Positions 39,700 to 52,023 of a stretch of 64,000 nucleotides of DNA are shown piece after piece. The position numbers and the translations under genes are program-made. The notes under the pieces are model-generated. The model searched no databases. It was not told the DNA's origin and worked only from the letters and a program-made list of their open reading frames with translations. The first letter of the stretch is position 1. The number at the start of each line of letters is the position of its first letter. The DNA comes from Protonemura montana (taxonomy: Eukaryota > Arthropoda > Insecta > Plecoptera > Nemouridae): NCBI GenBank assembly GCA_947568835.1, contig OX387609.1, positions 9,129,660 through 9,193,659 on the forward strand. The letters run 5' to 3'.

Positions 39700-39930
39700 A
39701 ACTAGAACCTTTCGACAGCAGAATCCTGTTGTTCACGTTGTACCGTCCATCGGAAGGGACTTTATGTTGCTGGTCCCCTTGGTGCTCGTCGACAGGAGCA
39801 GGCTACGTGCCGACACCGGGTTTTCTGGCATCACTTTTAAGCTAGGTTAGGTTCATCATCATTCTCATCATCATCCACTCATTCATCGACGCCATTAAAC
39901 CAGTGCCATATGGCCTGTTGTCAAAATAGT
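39700..39930 (+). repeat. Probable 3' part of a SINE with ATC-rich tail
   Basis: A compact GC-richer stretch (GGTCCCCTTGGTGCTCGTCG, then AGGAGCAGGCTACGTGCCGA) is followed by a tail of TCATCATC units and CACTCATTCATCGACGCC. Layout and tail suggest a short interspersed element. No A or B box is visible at its start, so the head is missing or elsewhere. Identity is unconfirmed. Confidence 0.35.
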
Positions 39931-40598
39931 GCGTTAACAAACGCAAATTATTAAAAAAAAAAATGTTTACAATTAAACAACCAGACTTTTCAGTTACCAA
40001 CATTTTAATATCAACCTACAATTTCCAAACTTTACAATCACTACAATACTAGCTCACTATATATTCACGTATATATCTTTAAAAATATCAATTCTCAGCT
40101 CAAGCTCATCTACCGTTTTGTACACTGCCACAATAAGTTATATCATTACAACTATCTACATTTTTCTTACAAATATATCACTGTCGCGTGTCTCTTCGAA
40201 AGAACATACGAAACCTAAAGTAATTTTACCGTTTTTCTCACCTTCTCGTTTTGGCACCGTTAACATAATCTAAAATTAAGGACTTTTCCAGAAATTCTAT
40301 GTCCTATTCTTCGAAACAGCCGTCAGCTGTCCGCATACGCAATAATAATACATTTGGCCAAATACTTTGGTCACTCTGAGGTATTCTCAAACACAGGCAG
40401 CGTTCGGTTGTGGCCTTTAAAAGTAGATCAAACTAGACAAAGCCATCTTTGGCAGTTACATATCTAAAAGTCAATGGTACGTTCTAACCAAATTGAGTCA
40501 AAGTAGGCCCAGCAGTGTGATAATGGCACCTTTATCACCAGGTCCAATACTGTAGGCCGAGATCTCCGCCTTGCGTCCAATTTCTTCGAACAACGAAG
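39930..40598. other. Spacer, part after UNC5 copy B
   Basis: Expected to contain the 3' untranslated region of copy B on the minus strand. It has no similarity to the region behind copy A. No gene was recognised. Confidence 0.4.
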
Positions 40599-40776
40599 CT
40601 AAACCCACGCCGGGCCGGAGTTATCTTTGTCCAAGAACGCAGCTGCATCTGCGCGGCCCATGGTGCGCAGCAGACTGCGCAGGTCAGCGAGCGCGGTGAC
40701 CTCACGGTGTCGACACTCCCACAGATCCAAGATAGCGTCTGTCGGGCTTGGCTTGGTCGCGAAGAAGGCGATGTAT
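40599..40776 (-). CDS. unc5: UNC5 copy B last exon: death domain end and stop
   Basis: The mirror of 35640-35817, 178 bp. The acceptor is CCAACAG|A, so the split Arg codon is CGA rather than the CGG of copy A. It ends GPAWV and TAG (CTA at 40599-40601 on the plus strand). The protein is identical to copy A despite about ten synonymous differences. Confidence 0.93.
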
Positions 40777-43700
40777 CTGTTGGAAAAATGGACATCAATA
40801 GAGACAAGGATATGGACACCTAGTCTGAGGATTGAAGGAGGTTCTATGGTACTCTGCTAGTTGATTGAATTTCCTCTCAGTTGTGTAGATCAGCTGTTAA
40901 ATTCTACCCTCAGTAAAAGTTGAAAGAAATGAAGTGTTATTCTCTTTACCTTTTCCAAAGAAATGAAACAAGGAAGTAATTTTTTACGATACAATAATAC
41001 AACGAAAAATTTCAGAAAATATTCTTGCACAAGATAGAATAGATACTGGTGACCACTAGTGTGCTCTTGGTAATTTCTTGGTAATCAAATAGTGGTTAGG
41101 GAACTCTGCTTCCGTCTTCAGTCCTATGATACACCCTGGACCTTTCGCCCTTAAAGATGTGAGTTGAGATCAACATAAATCGGGGCTCAGGTTCAGGTAA
41201 GAACAGGTAAGTACAAGTAATTTCAGGTAAGTACTAAGTCAGGCTAAGTCAGTGAGGTGAATATTGTAAGACAGCAAGCATTCTAGTACCGATCGAGGCC
41301 GAGGCGCCGCGCCAGCATACGCCAGTCGTCGGCGCGTGCGGTGGGCGTGTCCAGCGCACGACACAGTCTGCGACGCACGGAACGACACAATCGGAACGCG
41401 TCGCTAGGTTCAGTGGGCGTGGCTAGTGAGCTGCAGCCGCTGCTACTGGCCGTCAGCAAGACACGGGCACACCCAGGAGGCTGTGAAACAAAAGTCGGCG
41501 ACTTTTCTAAATATATTGCTAAAGGTCAAAGATCAATGGTAAGCTTGAGATGACATAGCCCAGAAAACTCAGGATATTTATGAATGACGAAGCGTTGCTA
41601 AGCAACAGTTCTCATATCCAAACAAGGATAGGTCAGGGGCACCAAAAGTTTGATTCATGGTTATTGGGTGGGAAGTCCCGTATTTATGACAACAAAATTA
41701 CATTTTATTTTCAGTTTTAAATTTATGTTCACATTTCCGCCTATCCCTAGTCAACATTACTCACAGCTTCTGCGCTGATTTGCGTCTGAGCGAGATCTGC
41801 GCGGAACGTGGTGCGCAGCGCCGGCGCTGATTCCTGCGTAGCTGTCACATTGAACGACGGCGCATGCGCACCTCGTGGCTCTGAGCGTTCGAGCGAGAAT
41901 GCGCAGTGGAGCTGCGCAGATGGAGGCGACCAGACGTGCGCGAACGGGATTTCCTGGAACGACAAGTGGGATTTAGGAACATTGTCTGGATGATCAAGAA
42001 CTGTAGTTGAGTTTAAGAACTGTATTTTTAAAAGTTACTGTAACACAAGTTACTGCAAGTTCTGTGAAGTCTCCATTAAGTTGCTAAACCCGAAAACTTC
42101 AAGAACTTAAAAAACCTTTTTTTTAACCAAAAAAGGCGAAAAACGCACTATCGAAACTTTAGTGTAGGTGGCGTTGTTAGCGTCATTTTCACAGTATTGC
42201 CAACAAAATCGTCACAAAATAAAGACGTACTATCGAAGCTATTTCATGTTAAACAATGCTCAAGTCCAGACTTGACAAGACTAGAAAGGTAATTCAATAT
42301 CTTTAAACAAGTTATCAGTTATTAACGTGAAATTATGACGCATCTGCAAAGCAACATGTTTTGAAGATTGTCATGACAATCCCAGGTTAAGCAAGAAAAT
42401 AAACAACCAATCACAGGATAGGTGACCACTGCATGGATTACAGAACATGGAAGCCTCTCATGGCACCCAGACTCATGGATCCCACCACAACAAACCTAAC
42501 TACCCATGGACATGGACAACCAACACAGGTTAAGCAACATTACCAACAATGTCTCTTACCTGAGTGCCAGCGTGGGTCTTCGTTCGCCATCCCCCGTCGA
42601 TGTCATCGATGCTGACCCGCAATGCACCACCGCCATCTTGGAAAGGCAGCGTGGTGGGCGGAGCTAAAAGTCGTCCACGCAAGCGCCGTTCAGATTGTAG
42701 CACATCCTATTAATAAACAAAAATGATGACGTACAAATTTTAAGTAAAACAAAACTTGAACGAAGCTAGAGTCTATCGCCACTCACCTGTAGAGCGTCGT
42801 CGGTGTCGTCCAGTGCGTACACCCGGACGCCGAGTTCGACGGCGTCGTCTGGAGTCGTCGTCGAGAAGGCAGCCAAACGCAGCGTCTTGACGGCGCCCGA
42901 CGCCGACGCCGACTCTCCGACGAGCGCGAACCTGGCGAGCGAATCGGTGACGAGGAACGCACGCGACGCGTCGAGCTGCGTGTACACGGCCGTGTTGATC
43001 GTCTCCTCTCCCAGCGTCACGGCCTTCTGCAAAAAGACAAGTGATTTAATGATTTGTACACATTTAAGAAAAAACACTACAGATTTTAGAGATATTATTA
43101 GAAAGCCAGTATTAATGTTAATATTTCTGCTCAGCAAACAAGCCGGCAACACGTGGCTACTCAGAACTTTGTCTGATGACGCTTGCAACCGTCAATGAAT
43201 CAAAATATCGATTCATGTTTATTCGGTGATAGCACTAACAAAGATTAAATAAGCTAAACCAGTCTCATATGCGAATAATCTGAGAGAAATACTGATATTA
43301 AATTTAGAACAATCGAAACGACAGTGACTCCGTCTTGCAGCTTCATCAATTGTTTTGTTGATAAGTAAGTCATTAGGCAGCACTTTACTGATACCACCAA
43401 AAATAATTCCTCCGTAAAAAAAAAACACGACTGATCCGTAATAGCTCATTAAAGTAGATTATAGGGGGGTTTCCATCCTACCCTCCACAGTGGCGGACGG
43501 TCTTGTGGCGAGTCGCAGCACCACACGGACACGCGCCACTGGCTGCGCGCGAGGTCGGCGCAGTGGCGCAAGCAAAGCACGGCCGGCTTGACGAACAGTG
43601 CGTTCGGTGGACCGCAAGCTACGACGGCGCTCAGCAGCGTGTGGCCCTCTGCAATGCAAACCAGGCGTTGAAGGAGTTGATAAAGTTGATGAAGTTGAAG

Positions 43701-46700
43701 GAGTTCAAGGTGTAGAAGGCATTACAAGAATTAAAGGCGCCACGGAAAAGAATAAGAAAATGACGGAAAAGGCCAGCTGTGAAAAGCTTCTAACAGAACC
43801 AAAATCCAAAAGCTAGTTCAATAGAATCTTTATCCACTGTGCTTCAAAAACCAAGCACCAGAAATTTAATTTAGATGAAGTGCCAGTATCCTATTGGCCC
43901 ATTAAATAAATGACAGACTGTAAATAAGATACAGCTTCTTCTGATTCGGTAAAAAGAACTGGGTAAAATAAGTGTACGGAATTCGGAAAAATACGGAAAT
44001 TGCTTTCCATGCTTTTAACGAAATCACTTTGCAATTGTTATTTGTAGCAATCTATATTGGCCCAACTAACTTGAGCTAACCACCAAGTGTAGCCTAGCAA
44101 CTTCATGGTTCTTTGCATGGCATCCCAAACGGTTGCCTAGGAACTAACCCATTACCATGGCGCCACTCACCGGGCAACCGAGGTCGGTGGGCGTGGTCTC
44201 TGATCACGGCCAGGAAGACTCGCTCGCTGCGTCCACGAGCCAGTGCGCCTTCTGGAACGTGCATCGCGACGCCCGAGTCTGGAAGGCCGAGCCGAGCGCC
44301 GACCGACGTCACGGTGGCTGTGGCGATGCACTCGGACCTCGACGCCCCCGGGGGAAGCGTCGTCTCGACCGTTGAGTCGCACGACGCTGTCGACGTTGAT
44401 AACAAAAGACGAACTTGTAATTGTTCGCTGACTCGGGCTTGGCTTAAGGTCCATCAGTTGGAGAAAGTAAGATAATATTGGGGAAAGTATCCAAGGGGCT
44501 TTCGGTGCCATCTTATGGAAAATGTACCTAAAAATACTGAAATACCTGAAGAATGCCTGAATTTCAATCAAACTTCAGTTAGAACTTATATTCTCTTTTA
44601 CAGGTAAAGAAGTTTTAAATACAAATCTAAAATGTTTAAATATAATTAATTATTTAAGCCCCCTTTTTAAAATAACTTTTTTTTTTCATTGCAAATTGCA
44701 AGACTGTCCTTACATCCCCTAGATCGCAAAGACAAAATTCATGTTTTTCTCACTTTTACTAAAAATCTGTTATTTTTTCTTCTGAGGTTCTTGAACCCTG
44801 TTTACTTTACCGGATTTATCGCAACACTCGACTGAAGCAATCAAACTGACATCAAATACAAAACAAATTTCAACAAATTCAAGTTGACTTCACGTAGTTG
44901 AACTGCCAATGATAAGAGATACGATGACTTGAAAACAAGCTCAGACTTGTCCACACCTTGTGCCGTGATTGCATCTGAAAGTCTTAGGGGCTGTTCCCTT
45001 GAATTATTAGTGTCATCCTCAGCAATGCATTACGCATGAAGACATACAAGCAATTTGAATTTAAAATTTTAATTAAAAAAAAACATTTAAAATTTGTGAT
45101 TTTTTGTAAAATTGGCATTTTAAAGCAACCAAAGCCCACGAGGGTTACACAGAAATTTTTTTTGCAAATTTTTGCCGCTAATTTATTAAAATGATTGCTA
45201 TTGTTGGCTTTAATTTACTTGCTTAGGTGAAAAAAAATGAATGCTTCAATCTGAAGTTCGTTCAGAAACAATGTCAAGTTACTAAGAAACAATGTGTGAA
45301 GTTAACGGCAAATTAAGTAAATTCAATCAAATTAAATTGAAATTATCAAGTCAATGGAAATGTTTTCCATTGACCAGTTTCCATTGCACCATTCCAGTGA
45401 ATACTGGACACACAATCAAACATGGAGCAAGATGTGTTGTTTGTCAATTTTTACAACAATGTAAAATAATAAAACTGTTATTTCCCTGAAAAACGCTCAA
45501 ATCACACGGACATTGCACGGATTGTACGCTGCAAGAACGTGAACAAATGACTAATTAATTGAAATATGAATGTTGAATTGAGATTAATTAAGATGAGATG
45601 ATGAGATAATGAAGGGACGTGACTTATTGGAATAAAACAAAATATTGACAAGTGTAAAACTAGATATGAAGATCTTCAAGCGACAAAACGTGAAAATAAA
45701 CGACTTTGATCGTCGGGGCGTTGACAGGAACAGTAAACAAAAACAAAATACATATTGGAACTCACTGGCTGTGATCTTGGCTGTGATTAGAAGATGTTAC
45801 AAACTAGATATCAGGGATTCAAATAATGGAGATTCCTTGCACGAGTTTATTTTGGGTAGAATTTAACTTAAAAACTAATTAATATGCTTTTTTATGTATT
45901 ATATAGCCTTAATTCTATGTACTTTAAAAAAATAAACAACCAAAAAAAAAATTTCAATAGAACAGAGTAATTTTAAATGTCGGGTTACCCAATCTTTCAA
46001 TGTCAAACGCCCTCCCCTACTCACAGGAGGAGCAGAAGCTGGACACACTGTGCTCGCTCTCCATGACGGCGTCACGTGGACTGGCCGTCGATGACGCCGA
46101 CGCTGTCGACGCGGCGGACGGCGTCGGTGGCGGCGTCGTCAAGTGTGGCACGTCGTAGTGGTGCTCAGAACAGGACCGCGTCACCGACGCCTTGAACGGG
46201 TACTCGTATCCCGGCGTCGCGACGCACGACGTCGACGTTGGGGGGAGCGTCGCGACGCAAGTCGTCGGTCGAAGTAGTGACGTCGGGGCACTTTTCTTGC
46301 AGTCTACAGCGTCCGAGTACAGATCAGGCTGGTATTCTGCGACCCAAGCGGTTGGTATTAGCATTAAGTTTACAGGAACAGTTAGAGGACCAGCGTTAAT
46401 ATTAAACTTGCTGCTATGGAAACCAGTAGACAACAGGTGGCTATCGGTAGGTGCCACTGACCGCGCTAGCAGCCGTCCTTTTCACTAACCCTTTACAATT
46501 AAATAGATACATTTATATCAATATTCAAAGTCAGAACTAAAAAAGAATATTTGAAAGGTGAGAAATGCTTAAAAAGACAATAATTCAATTTTATCGGTAA
46601 AGTATTCATTATCGCTGAGGTATTACTGTACTAGAGAAGACTATGAGAGAAATTCGTTGGATCTGTGTTATATTCTAGCCTGTAATCAGTACATCAGTAA

Positions 46701-48363
46701 ATTACGCATGTTACCAGCCTTTAATCAGCCAGAAACTGTAACACTAAATAAAAAAAAATGGCCTGAAAATTGGCCTGGATTCATTTAATATAACTCTGGT
46801 TAACGAAACTAGTTGGTGCCACGATAATTCAAAAGCATTGCAACTCAGCATCATTCTGGAAAGAAAAGCTGCCAAATGACTGTCATTTTAAATATTCTTC
46901 GAATTGTGGTCTTTGGAAAAAAAAGCTTCGCATGGGTGTCCAAAGTTTAAGTTATCTCATAAAAAAAGATCACAAAAAATACGCAGTAATCCTTTTTCTC
47001 TACTTAAACTTTAACTTAATTCTTATAACAACCCACAGAATAAAACTGGGAAAAAAATGAAAATGGACAAAGCATTTTTTGATAACTCAAACATAATTAC
47101 AAGAAATGTGAGAGAATTAATTAAAATTGACCCTTCGAGAACATGCGCTTGGGCGTTACGTATTAATCAAAGAGACCATCTGTTGAGGACTTAACAAAGT
47201 TGTCAGTTAATGCACCTCAGAAAAAGGTGCAAAATATCATAACTTTGCATTCCTGCATTCGATTCTGCCAGCAGCGAAAACCAGAACCTGACAACTTCGT
47301 CGGAAGGTAATGGTACTCAAAGCTTATTCATTGGCTCAGACACGGGAGGGACAAATCTCTGGAAGACAATAAACAGCCCTTTTTAAAGTCTTCCCTCTTC
47401 TTCCCATAAATATTTCAATCATTTACATCAGAATCACTTTTTAATCAGAAAGTGTTAACTAGCAAGGCTTCGAGGAAAACGACACAACATGTGGGTCGTA
47501 TTCTAGAAAATAATGTCTCACATCTCAAAACTAGTTCAACACTGAAATCGTGATTTTAAGTATATCTAGAAATGGATTTATTTTATTATACTTATTTTTT
47601 TTATTATTAACCTCCTGCATCTCTGGCAAGGTATTCAAACAATTATTTTAATATTTAAATACTAAATATTCTCATTTTCCAGTCTTTTTAAACAGTAAAC
47701 ACACAGCAACAATGAGTGCGAGAGAGATGACTACATGTTTTCAGAAGACATTTGATAGACGCTTGAAGTTGGTCAGAATAATCACTAATGGGTGCAAAAA
47801 TACTGAGCAACTTTCTTTCGAGTGTCAAATCGAGTGAGAGTTAAAACATGTTGTTGGTTTTTGTGTCAAAACGTTTAATGCAATTAAATAAAAAACAAAA
47901 CAAAATTAAATGAAATCTGAATCTGTAAATTATTGTCTGGTTTAACGACTCGTTAGCTTCGGGTTTATTTACGACCCATTTATTAAAAACGATATGATGT
48001 CGTGGAATTCGGTTTTCTAGGAATTTGAGGGTCGGATCGACTAGATTGCTAAAAATAGTGGCGTTTCAAAACTAACCAAAAAAGTAAATATAATTGGATA
48101 ACTGCTCCTTGTTTGTATAATATTGTATTGAATTTAATAAAATTGTATTTCTATTTTTTTAAATCCACTTAGAAACCATATCTTACCGGAAGGCGCCATG
48201 TTGTATAAGCTGTGACCACGCCCCTTCCGTTGTCTGAGCACGCGCACAACGACTACGCCGAGCAGTGCAAACACTGCCAAGGTCACCGCCAGGCCGATCA
48301 AGAGCGCCACGTCCGTTTGAAGCGCCGCGCGGCTTGCTGTGGCAGAAGAGGGAACCACACCGG
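40599..48363 (-). CDS. unc5: UNC5 netrin receptor gene, copy B (3' nine exons, right arm)
   Basis: This is the inverted second copy of UNC5, read on the minus strand. Exons from 5' to 3' are 48363-48187, 46456-46025, 44386-44171, 43648-43482, 43026-42787, 42706-42560, 41953-41765, 41480-41290 and 40776-40599. Lengths and phases equal those of copy A exactly. The TSP1 exon and everything 5' of it lie beyond 64,000, so the gene is cut by the window edge. No stop or frameshift is seen. Only four residue differences from copy A were found in about 1.9 kb (two in ZU5, two in UPA). The introns are shorter here because copy A carries the Helitron and one of the retrotransposon insertions. It could be a paralogue, or the other allele mis-joined in assembly. 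Confidence 0.93.
40777..41289. other. UNC5 copy B last intron
   Basis: A 513-bp intron partnered with 35,055-35,639. It contains the degenerate short form of the 20-bp repeat near 41,195-41,240. Nothing else was recognised. Confidence 0.6.
41290..41480 (-). CDS. unc5: UNC5 copy B exon: death domain, first part
   Basis: The mirror of 34864-35054, 191 bp, ending LGLDR in phase 2. Six synonymous differences from copy A and no replacement were counted. Confidence 0.92.
41765..41953 (-). CDS. unc5: UNC5 copy B exon: UPA domain, last part
   Basis: The mirror of 34391-34579, 189 bp, beginning EIPFAHVWSPP. The encoded peptide is identical to that of copy A. Confidence 0.92.
42560..42706 (-). CDS. 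unc5: UNC5 copy B exon: UPA domain, middle part
   Basis: The mirror of 33639-33785, 147 bp, preceded by an 80-bp intron as in copy A. It encodes DVLQSERRLRGRLL with synonymous changes in the Arg and Leu codons near RGRLL. Confidence 0.91.
42787..43026 (-). CDS. unc5: UNC5 copy B exon: UPA domain, first part
   Basis: The mirror of 33319-33558, 240 bp. It contains VTLGEETINT and VYALDDTDDALQ. Residue differences from copy A are Ala for Ser in QLDASRA and Thr for Pro in STTTPDD. Confidence 0.93.
43482..43648 (-). CDS. unc5: UNC5 copy B exon: ZU5 domain, C-terminal part
   Basis: The mirror of 31523-31689, 167 bp. The intron before it is a normal 522 bp and carries no mobile element, which probably shows the original state of this gene. 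I saw only a synonymous difference from copy A (AAC for AAT at the Asn after CGPP). Confidence 0.92.
44171..44386 (-). CDS. unc5: UNC5 copy B exon: ZU5 domain, N-terminal part
   Basis: The mirror of 22961-23176, 216 bp, same splice signals. It keeps the LPDSGVAMHVPEGAL signature. It differs from copy A at two residues: VTSVGARLG for VTSAGARLG and ERVFLAV for ERVYLAV. Confidence 0.93.
44387..46024. other. UNC5 copy B intron (linker to ZU5 exon)
   Basis: AT-rich, partner of 21,330-22,960. No gene or element was recognised. Confidence 0.65.
46025..46456 (-). CDS. unc5: UNC5 copy B exon: cytoplasmic linker
   Basis: The mirror of 20898-21329, 432 bp. The 144-residue translation is identical to that of copy A, although flanking introns differ by scattered substitutions. 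Such identity in a low-complexity linker means either recent common origin or conversion. Confidence 0.9.
46457..48186. other. UNC5 copy B intron (membrane to linker exon)
   Basis: AT-rich, partner of 19,219-20,897. No gene or element was recognised. Confidence 0.65.
48187..48363 (-). CDS. unc5: UNC5 copy B exon: transmembrane segment
   Basis: The mirror of 19042-19218, 177 bp, phase 1 at both ends. It encodes the same stalk, the same helix beginning DVALLIGLAV and the same basic run RVLRQRKGR. This is the most 5' exon of copy B inside the window; the following 15.6 kb to the window edge is its upstream intron. Confidence 0.92.
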
Positions 48364-48711
48364 CTGCGTTATGATTGGTCTAACTTAGCTTTAAGCTTGG
48401 ACACAAATTTTTGAAAATGATAACAAGGAAATTGACAACAGAATAATACAAATAATATGGAGTTGTTGTAAGATATTATTAAACGTCTAAATATTTTAAT
48501 AATAGCATCATATCTCAAAAAGAAACAGCTAACCAAAAACAAGCAAAAAAATAGCTTCAGAATTCTCAGCAAAAATGTAAATATGTTGAAGGAAATATTC
48601 GAAATTTGACATCAAATTCTCTTTCAACTTTTAAGTTTAGTCAATACTTTAATTTAGTTCTAACTTTTCACCGAAAACTAAAGCGACATTGCGCGTCATG
48701 TTCGATATTAG

Positions 48712-48870
48712 ACAAGAAGTTTGTTTATTTGTTTATTTTGATCGTTATCACAATTGTACATAAAGTTTACAGGATTTAAAATAATAATTATATTATTTAT
48801 AATAATAATTAAAAATATAATAAAATAAGATAAGAATATAAAAAGGAATTAAGTCAATAATTGGAAAAAA
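48712..48870 (-). mobile_element. Short AT-rich insertion with retroelement-like tail, right arm only
   Basis: About 160 bp lie between GATATTAG and TTTTAGTAATTAT, which adjoin in the left arm (about 18,650-18,670). It starts on the plus strand with GTTTGTTTATTTGTTTATTT, i.e. an AAATAAAC-type tail on the minus strand. It is probably the 3' end of a heavily 5'-truncated retroelement. Confidence 0.5.
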
Positions 48871-49540
48871 AAAAATATTTTAGTAATTATATATTATAAT
48901 TTAGTAAAGATGCTTGAGAATTTTTCCTTGAAGCCTCCTAGTTATGAAGTGGTTTTAGAAATGTATAGTTATTTAAGCTGTGCCAAACCAATTTCCTGGT
49001 TCAGGTATAATAAAAGAAAAAAGTAATAAAACTAGCCTATTTTACACGGCATGCCATTCTGGAATGTAACTACATTATATTGGAAGTATATTCAATATCT
49101 TGGAGAGATCACATGGTGGAAAAATGAACCTAGAGCTAAGGTTCAAATAATTTTTCAAGAATAAAGGGCCAAACAAAATACAACATTTATAAGCCAATAT
49201 CAAAAAATAAAAAAATAAACATCGGATACAAAAGAAAATTTTTAAAAGGAAACGGGGAAAACTGGGATAAATTTTACAAGAAAAGCGATTTTCGTAGGAA
49301 CCCAATTTGATTTCTTTGCAGTTTATGTACCAGGTTGACCAGAAATGTCCAGAACAAAGTCTCTGCGTCGAGCGATAAGAGTTTAATGAACTGAAAGCTA
49401 AAGCGTTCGAAATCCCGCCATGCGCGAGCGCTTTTTGATCACCGAAAGTCAATTGAGCCGTGCGTAAGTCACAGCGTCACGCACAATCGAACGCAAACGT
49501 AGCGTGAGTAAAATTCACAAACTTATCATGCAATAAGTTA

Positions 49541-49590
49541 TAGGTGGAGGAGCCATGTCTGTACTGCGGGCTTCTTTCTGGGGCATGTGA
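49541..49590. repeat. Fragment of the 45-bp dispersed repeat, right arm
   Basis: TAGGTGGAGGAGCC and GTACTGCGGGC match the unit found in tandem at 393-482. It is the partner of 17,968-18,012. Confidence 0.5.
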
Positions 49591-50402
49591 TAGTACATTA
49601 ATCAATTTGTATATCTTAAAAACGCGTTTAATGTAATGTTCCTAGCTTGTTTTCAGAAACTGGGTCCTATTTTGATGATCTGTCATTTCAACAGGCTTTA
49701 AAAATGTCACTACATACTAAATATTAAGTCATATATTCATGCAAAACTGGTTTGTGCAATTATAACATAGTTTTTATGTCCCACCAGATATTTCTCTCAT
49801 AAAACCTTTTAATAGGTTAATAAATCAAGGTTTGTGACCATAAACTGTGAACCAACACGCAGCGTCAGCTTGACCGTTACCAAGAAAATATTAAGCGTTG
49901 TGTGATGCAATTGTTTTATTCCAATCAATTGATTTCGTTGATTAGCGGCACGCGAGTCCCGAAACAAAAGGAAGCGATTCCAGAGACCGTGTATCTTCCA
50001 GTTCATGACGTCATGGTTTCCCATAGCCAGGTTCAAACCGGGATTGGCTGGACACTTTATCACGACAACGATGCCGTGATAATTGCTACAGACGGGGACC
50101 ACAATTTAATTGGGAGCAAAGGAAGTGAGAAAACTGAAACATATTTTACTCCAACTTTTTTAGAATTATTTTTTTCCTCTAGAATTATTTCCCTCTTTTT
50201 TTCCTCGCTTCAATTTCTCCCTTATTTTCCGTTCTGAAATTATATAACTGCTTTTCACCATATTTGGCAATGTGTTTTGAAATTAGCAACTAGCAGTGTT
50301 TAATTTACAATAATACTGGTTAATCCCAATATCGAATAATTTGTTAAAAGCCTTGCAGTTACCGTATGAGGTTAAGCAGCATCATTCCAAACCTCGCAGT
50401 TG

Positions 50403-51088
50403 TATGTATGTATGTATGTATTTGGTTTATTGATTACAGCTCATCCACTGGGTTACAATATAATAAAGTATTTAGTTCCTTCTCGCACTAAAAATACATA
50501 AGGACTCTATAAAAGAAACTATATTAATATATAGTAAAGTATAATAAAAAAAATAATATAATTATTATAATTAAAATATAATAAAGTATTTAGTTCCTTC
50601 TCGCACTAAAAATACATAAGGACTCTATAAAAGGAACTATATTAATATGCTGGTACAATTTGCATGGTCAGCATCATATAACAATCTTACAATTATTTCT
50701 TCATTAAACACTTAGTAATACTACTCATCCAGAGCTCTCAGTCTTTTTTTAAAAGACTCAACTGAGTCTGGCCATGAGCTTAGCACTGCGTTAATACTAT
50801 TCCATTTTTGGATTGTCGTTCCCAGAAAAGAGAATCTACCTACATCAGAATTGTAACCTCTAATAGCTAGCTTAAAATAATGGTCGTGTCTACCTAGGTA
50901 ATCTGATTTTTTAATTAAACTTGTCATTTCCTTCCACGCTTCCTGCCCCGTTGTTATTTTATACATGGCTAATAGCTTAGCATTTGCTCTTCTGTCTTCT
51001 AAAGGTTTCCACCCCAAATCACGGATCATCTCCGTGGGGCTGTGTCTCCGCCCGTACTTAGATAGTACCTTTCGTGCGGCTAAAACGG
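50403..51088 (-). mobile_element. 5'-truncated non-LTR retrotransposon, right arm only
   Basis: A clean 686-bp insertion between CAGTTG and ATAAACCACCA; the same bases adjoin in the left arm (about 17,165). On the minus strand it encodes the C-terminus of a non-LTR polyprotein (MIRDLGWKPLEDRRANAKLL, then FSFLGTTIQKWNSINAV), stopping at 50,721. The 3' part holds a 65-bp duplicated block (50,460 and 50,578) and ends in a TACA-type tail. No target-site duplication is visible. The product differs from the other two fragments, so it is a different family. Confidence 0.85.
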
Positions 51089-51915
51089 ATAAACCACCAT
51101 CATTTGTAGTGGTGATTAGGAACAGAAGCTGTTTAGTCAATAATGCAACAAACAATATCTTTTGCTAAGACTTATGGTATAAACTTTATTAAGAATAATA
51201 ACAAGGATATAAATTATTTATATTTACCCGATAAATAAAATAAAAGGACTAAAAACTAGCTCCCTTAAAATGTTCCCTTGAACATCGTCACACGTGAAGA
51301 GCAAATTTAAGAGCAAATTTATATCCAAGATCACTGAAAAATGTCAACCTCGACCGAAAACGATTTCCGATCCATTTCCAGGCCGTTCTTGCCGAAAACT
51401 CACATTTCATAAAGCAGCTCGAATCGACGCTAACCCAAAACCTCCTTCAACTCTTTTCTCCTCGCTGCAGATTGATTGGTTCCCGATAAACGACGTCATA
51501 ATCAATGCATAAAAATGGCACGTGATCTCTCCATTCTTGTTTAGGAGACCCACCACTTGGAGCGCGCACATTTCTCAATTCGTGCAATGCGCCGACGCGA
51601 CTTGCCTGATGCTGATGATACAGGCGTCAATTTGCTGGCGCCAAGACGCTATGTTAACGTAAAGATTGTTTATAGTTGGGTTATTTTGTAAATTCTACTT
51701 TTTACCAAAGTTAAGTTTATGATATTCAACAGGGACGGCTCGTGCTATTGGTCTGCTGAGCTGCAACCCAACCTGTAGATTTCGGCCAAAGAACGATTTA
51801 TTAATCAGCTGAAAAAAATCGTTCGTAGCAACAAAATCGCTAAGATAAGTGTATTTTCATTCAAATTTGACGCGGCAATCCACTAGACACTGACTGCAGT
51901 CTAGTATTAATGTAC

Positions 51916-52023
51916 TGAGCTGTGATCGCCGCAGCTCAAAGAGGCTCGGTTCAAGCGCTCTGCCGCGCACAGTCCCCTGGCCGACATATCACGGTCTCTT
52001 TGAGCTGCGATAGCCGCAGCTCA
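51916..52023. repeat. Paired TGAGCTG hairpins, right arm
   Basis: TGAGCTGCG-ATAGC-CGCAGCTCA at 52001-52023 is a perfect 9-bp stem, and a weaker partner is at 51916-51938. Mirror of 16230-16337. Confidence 0.6.
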
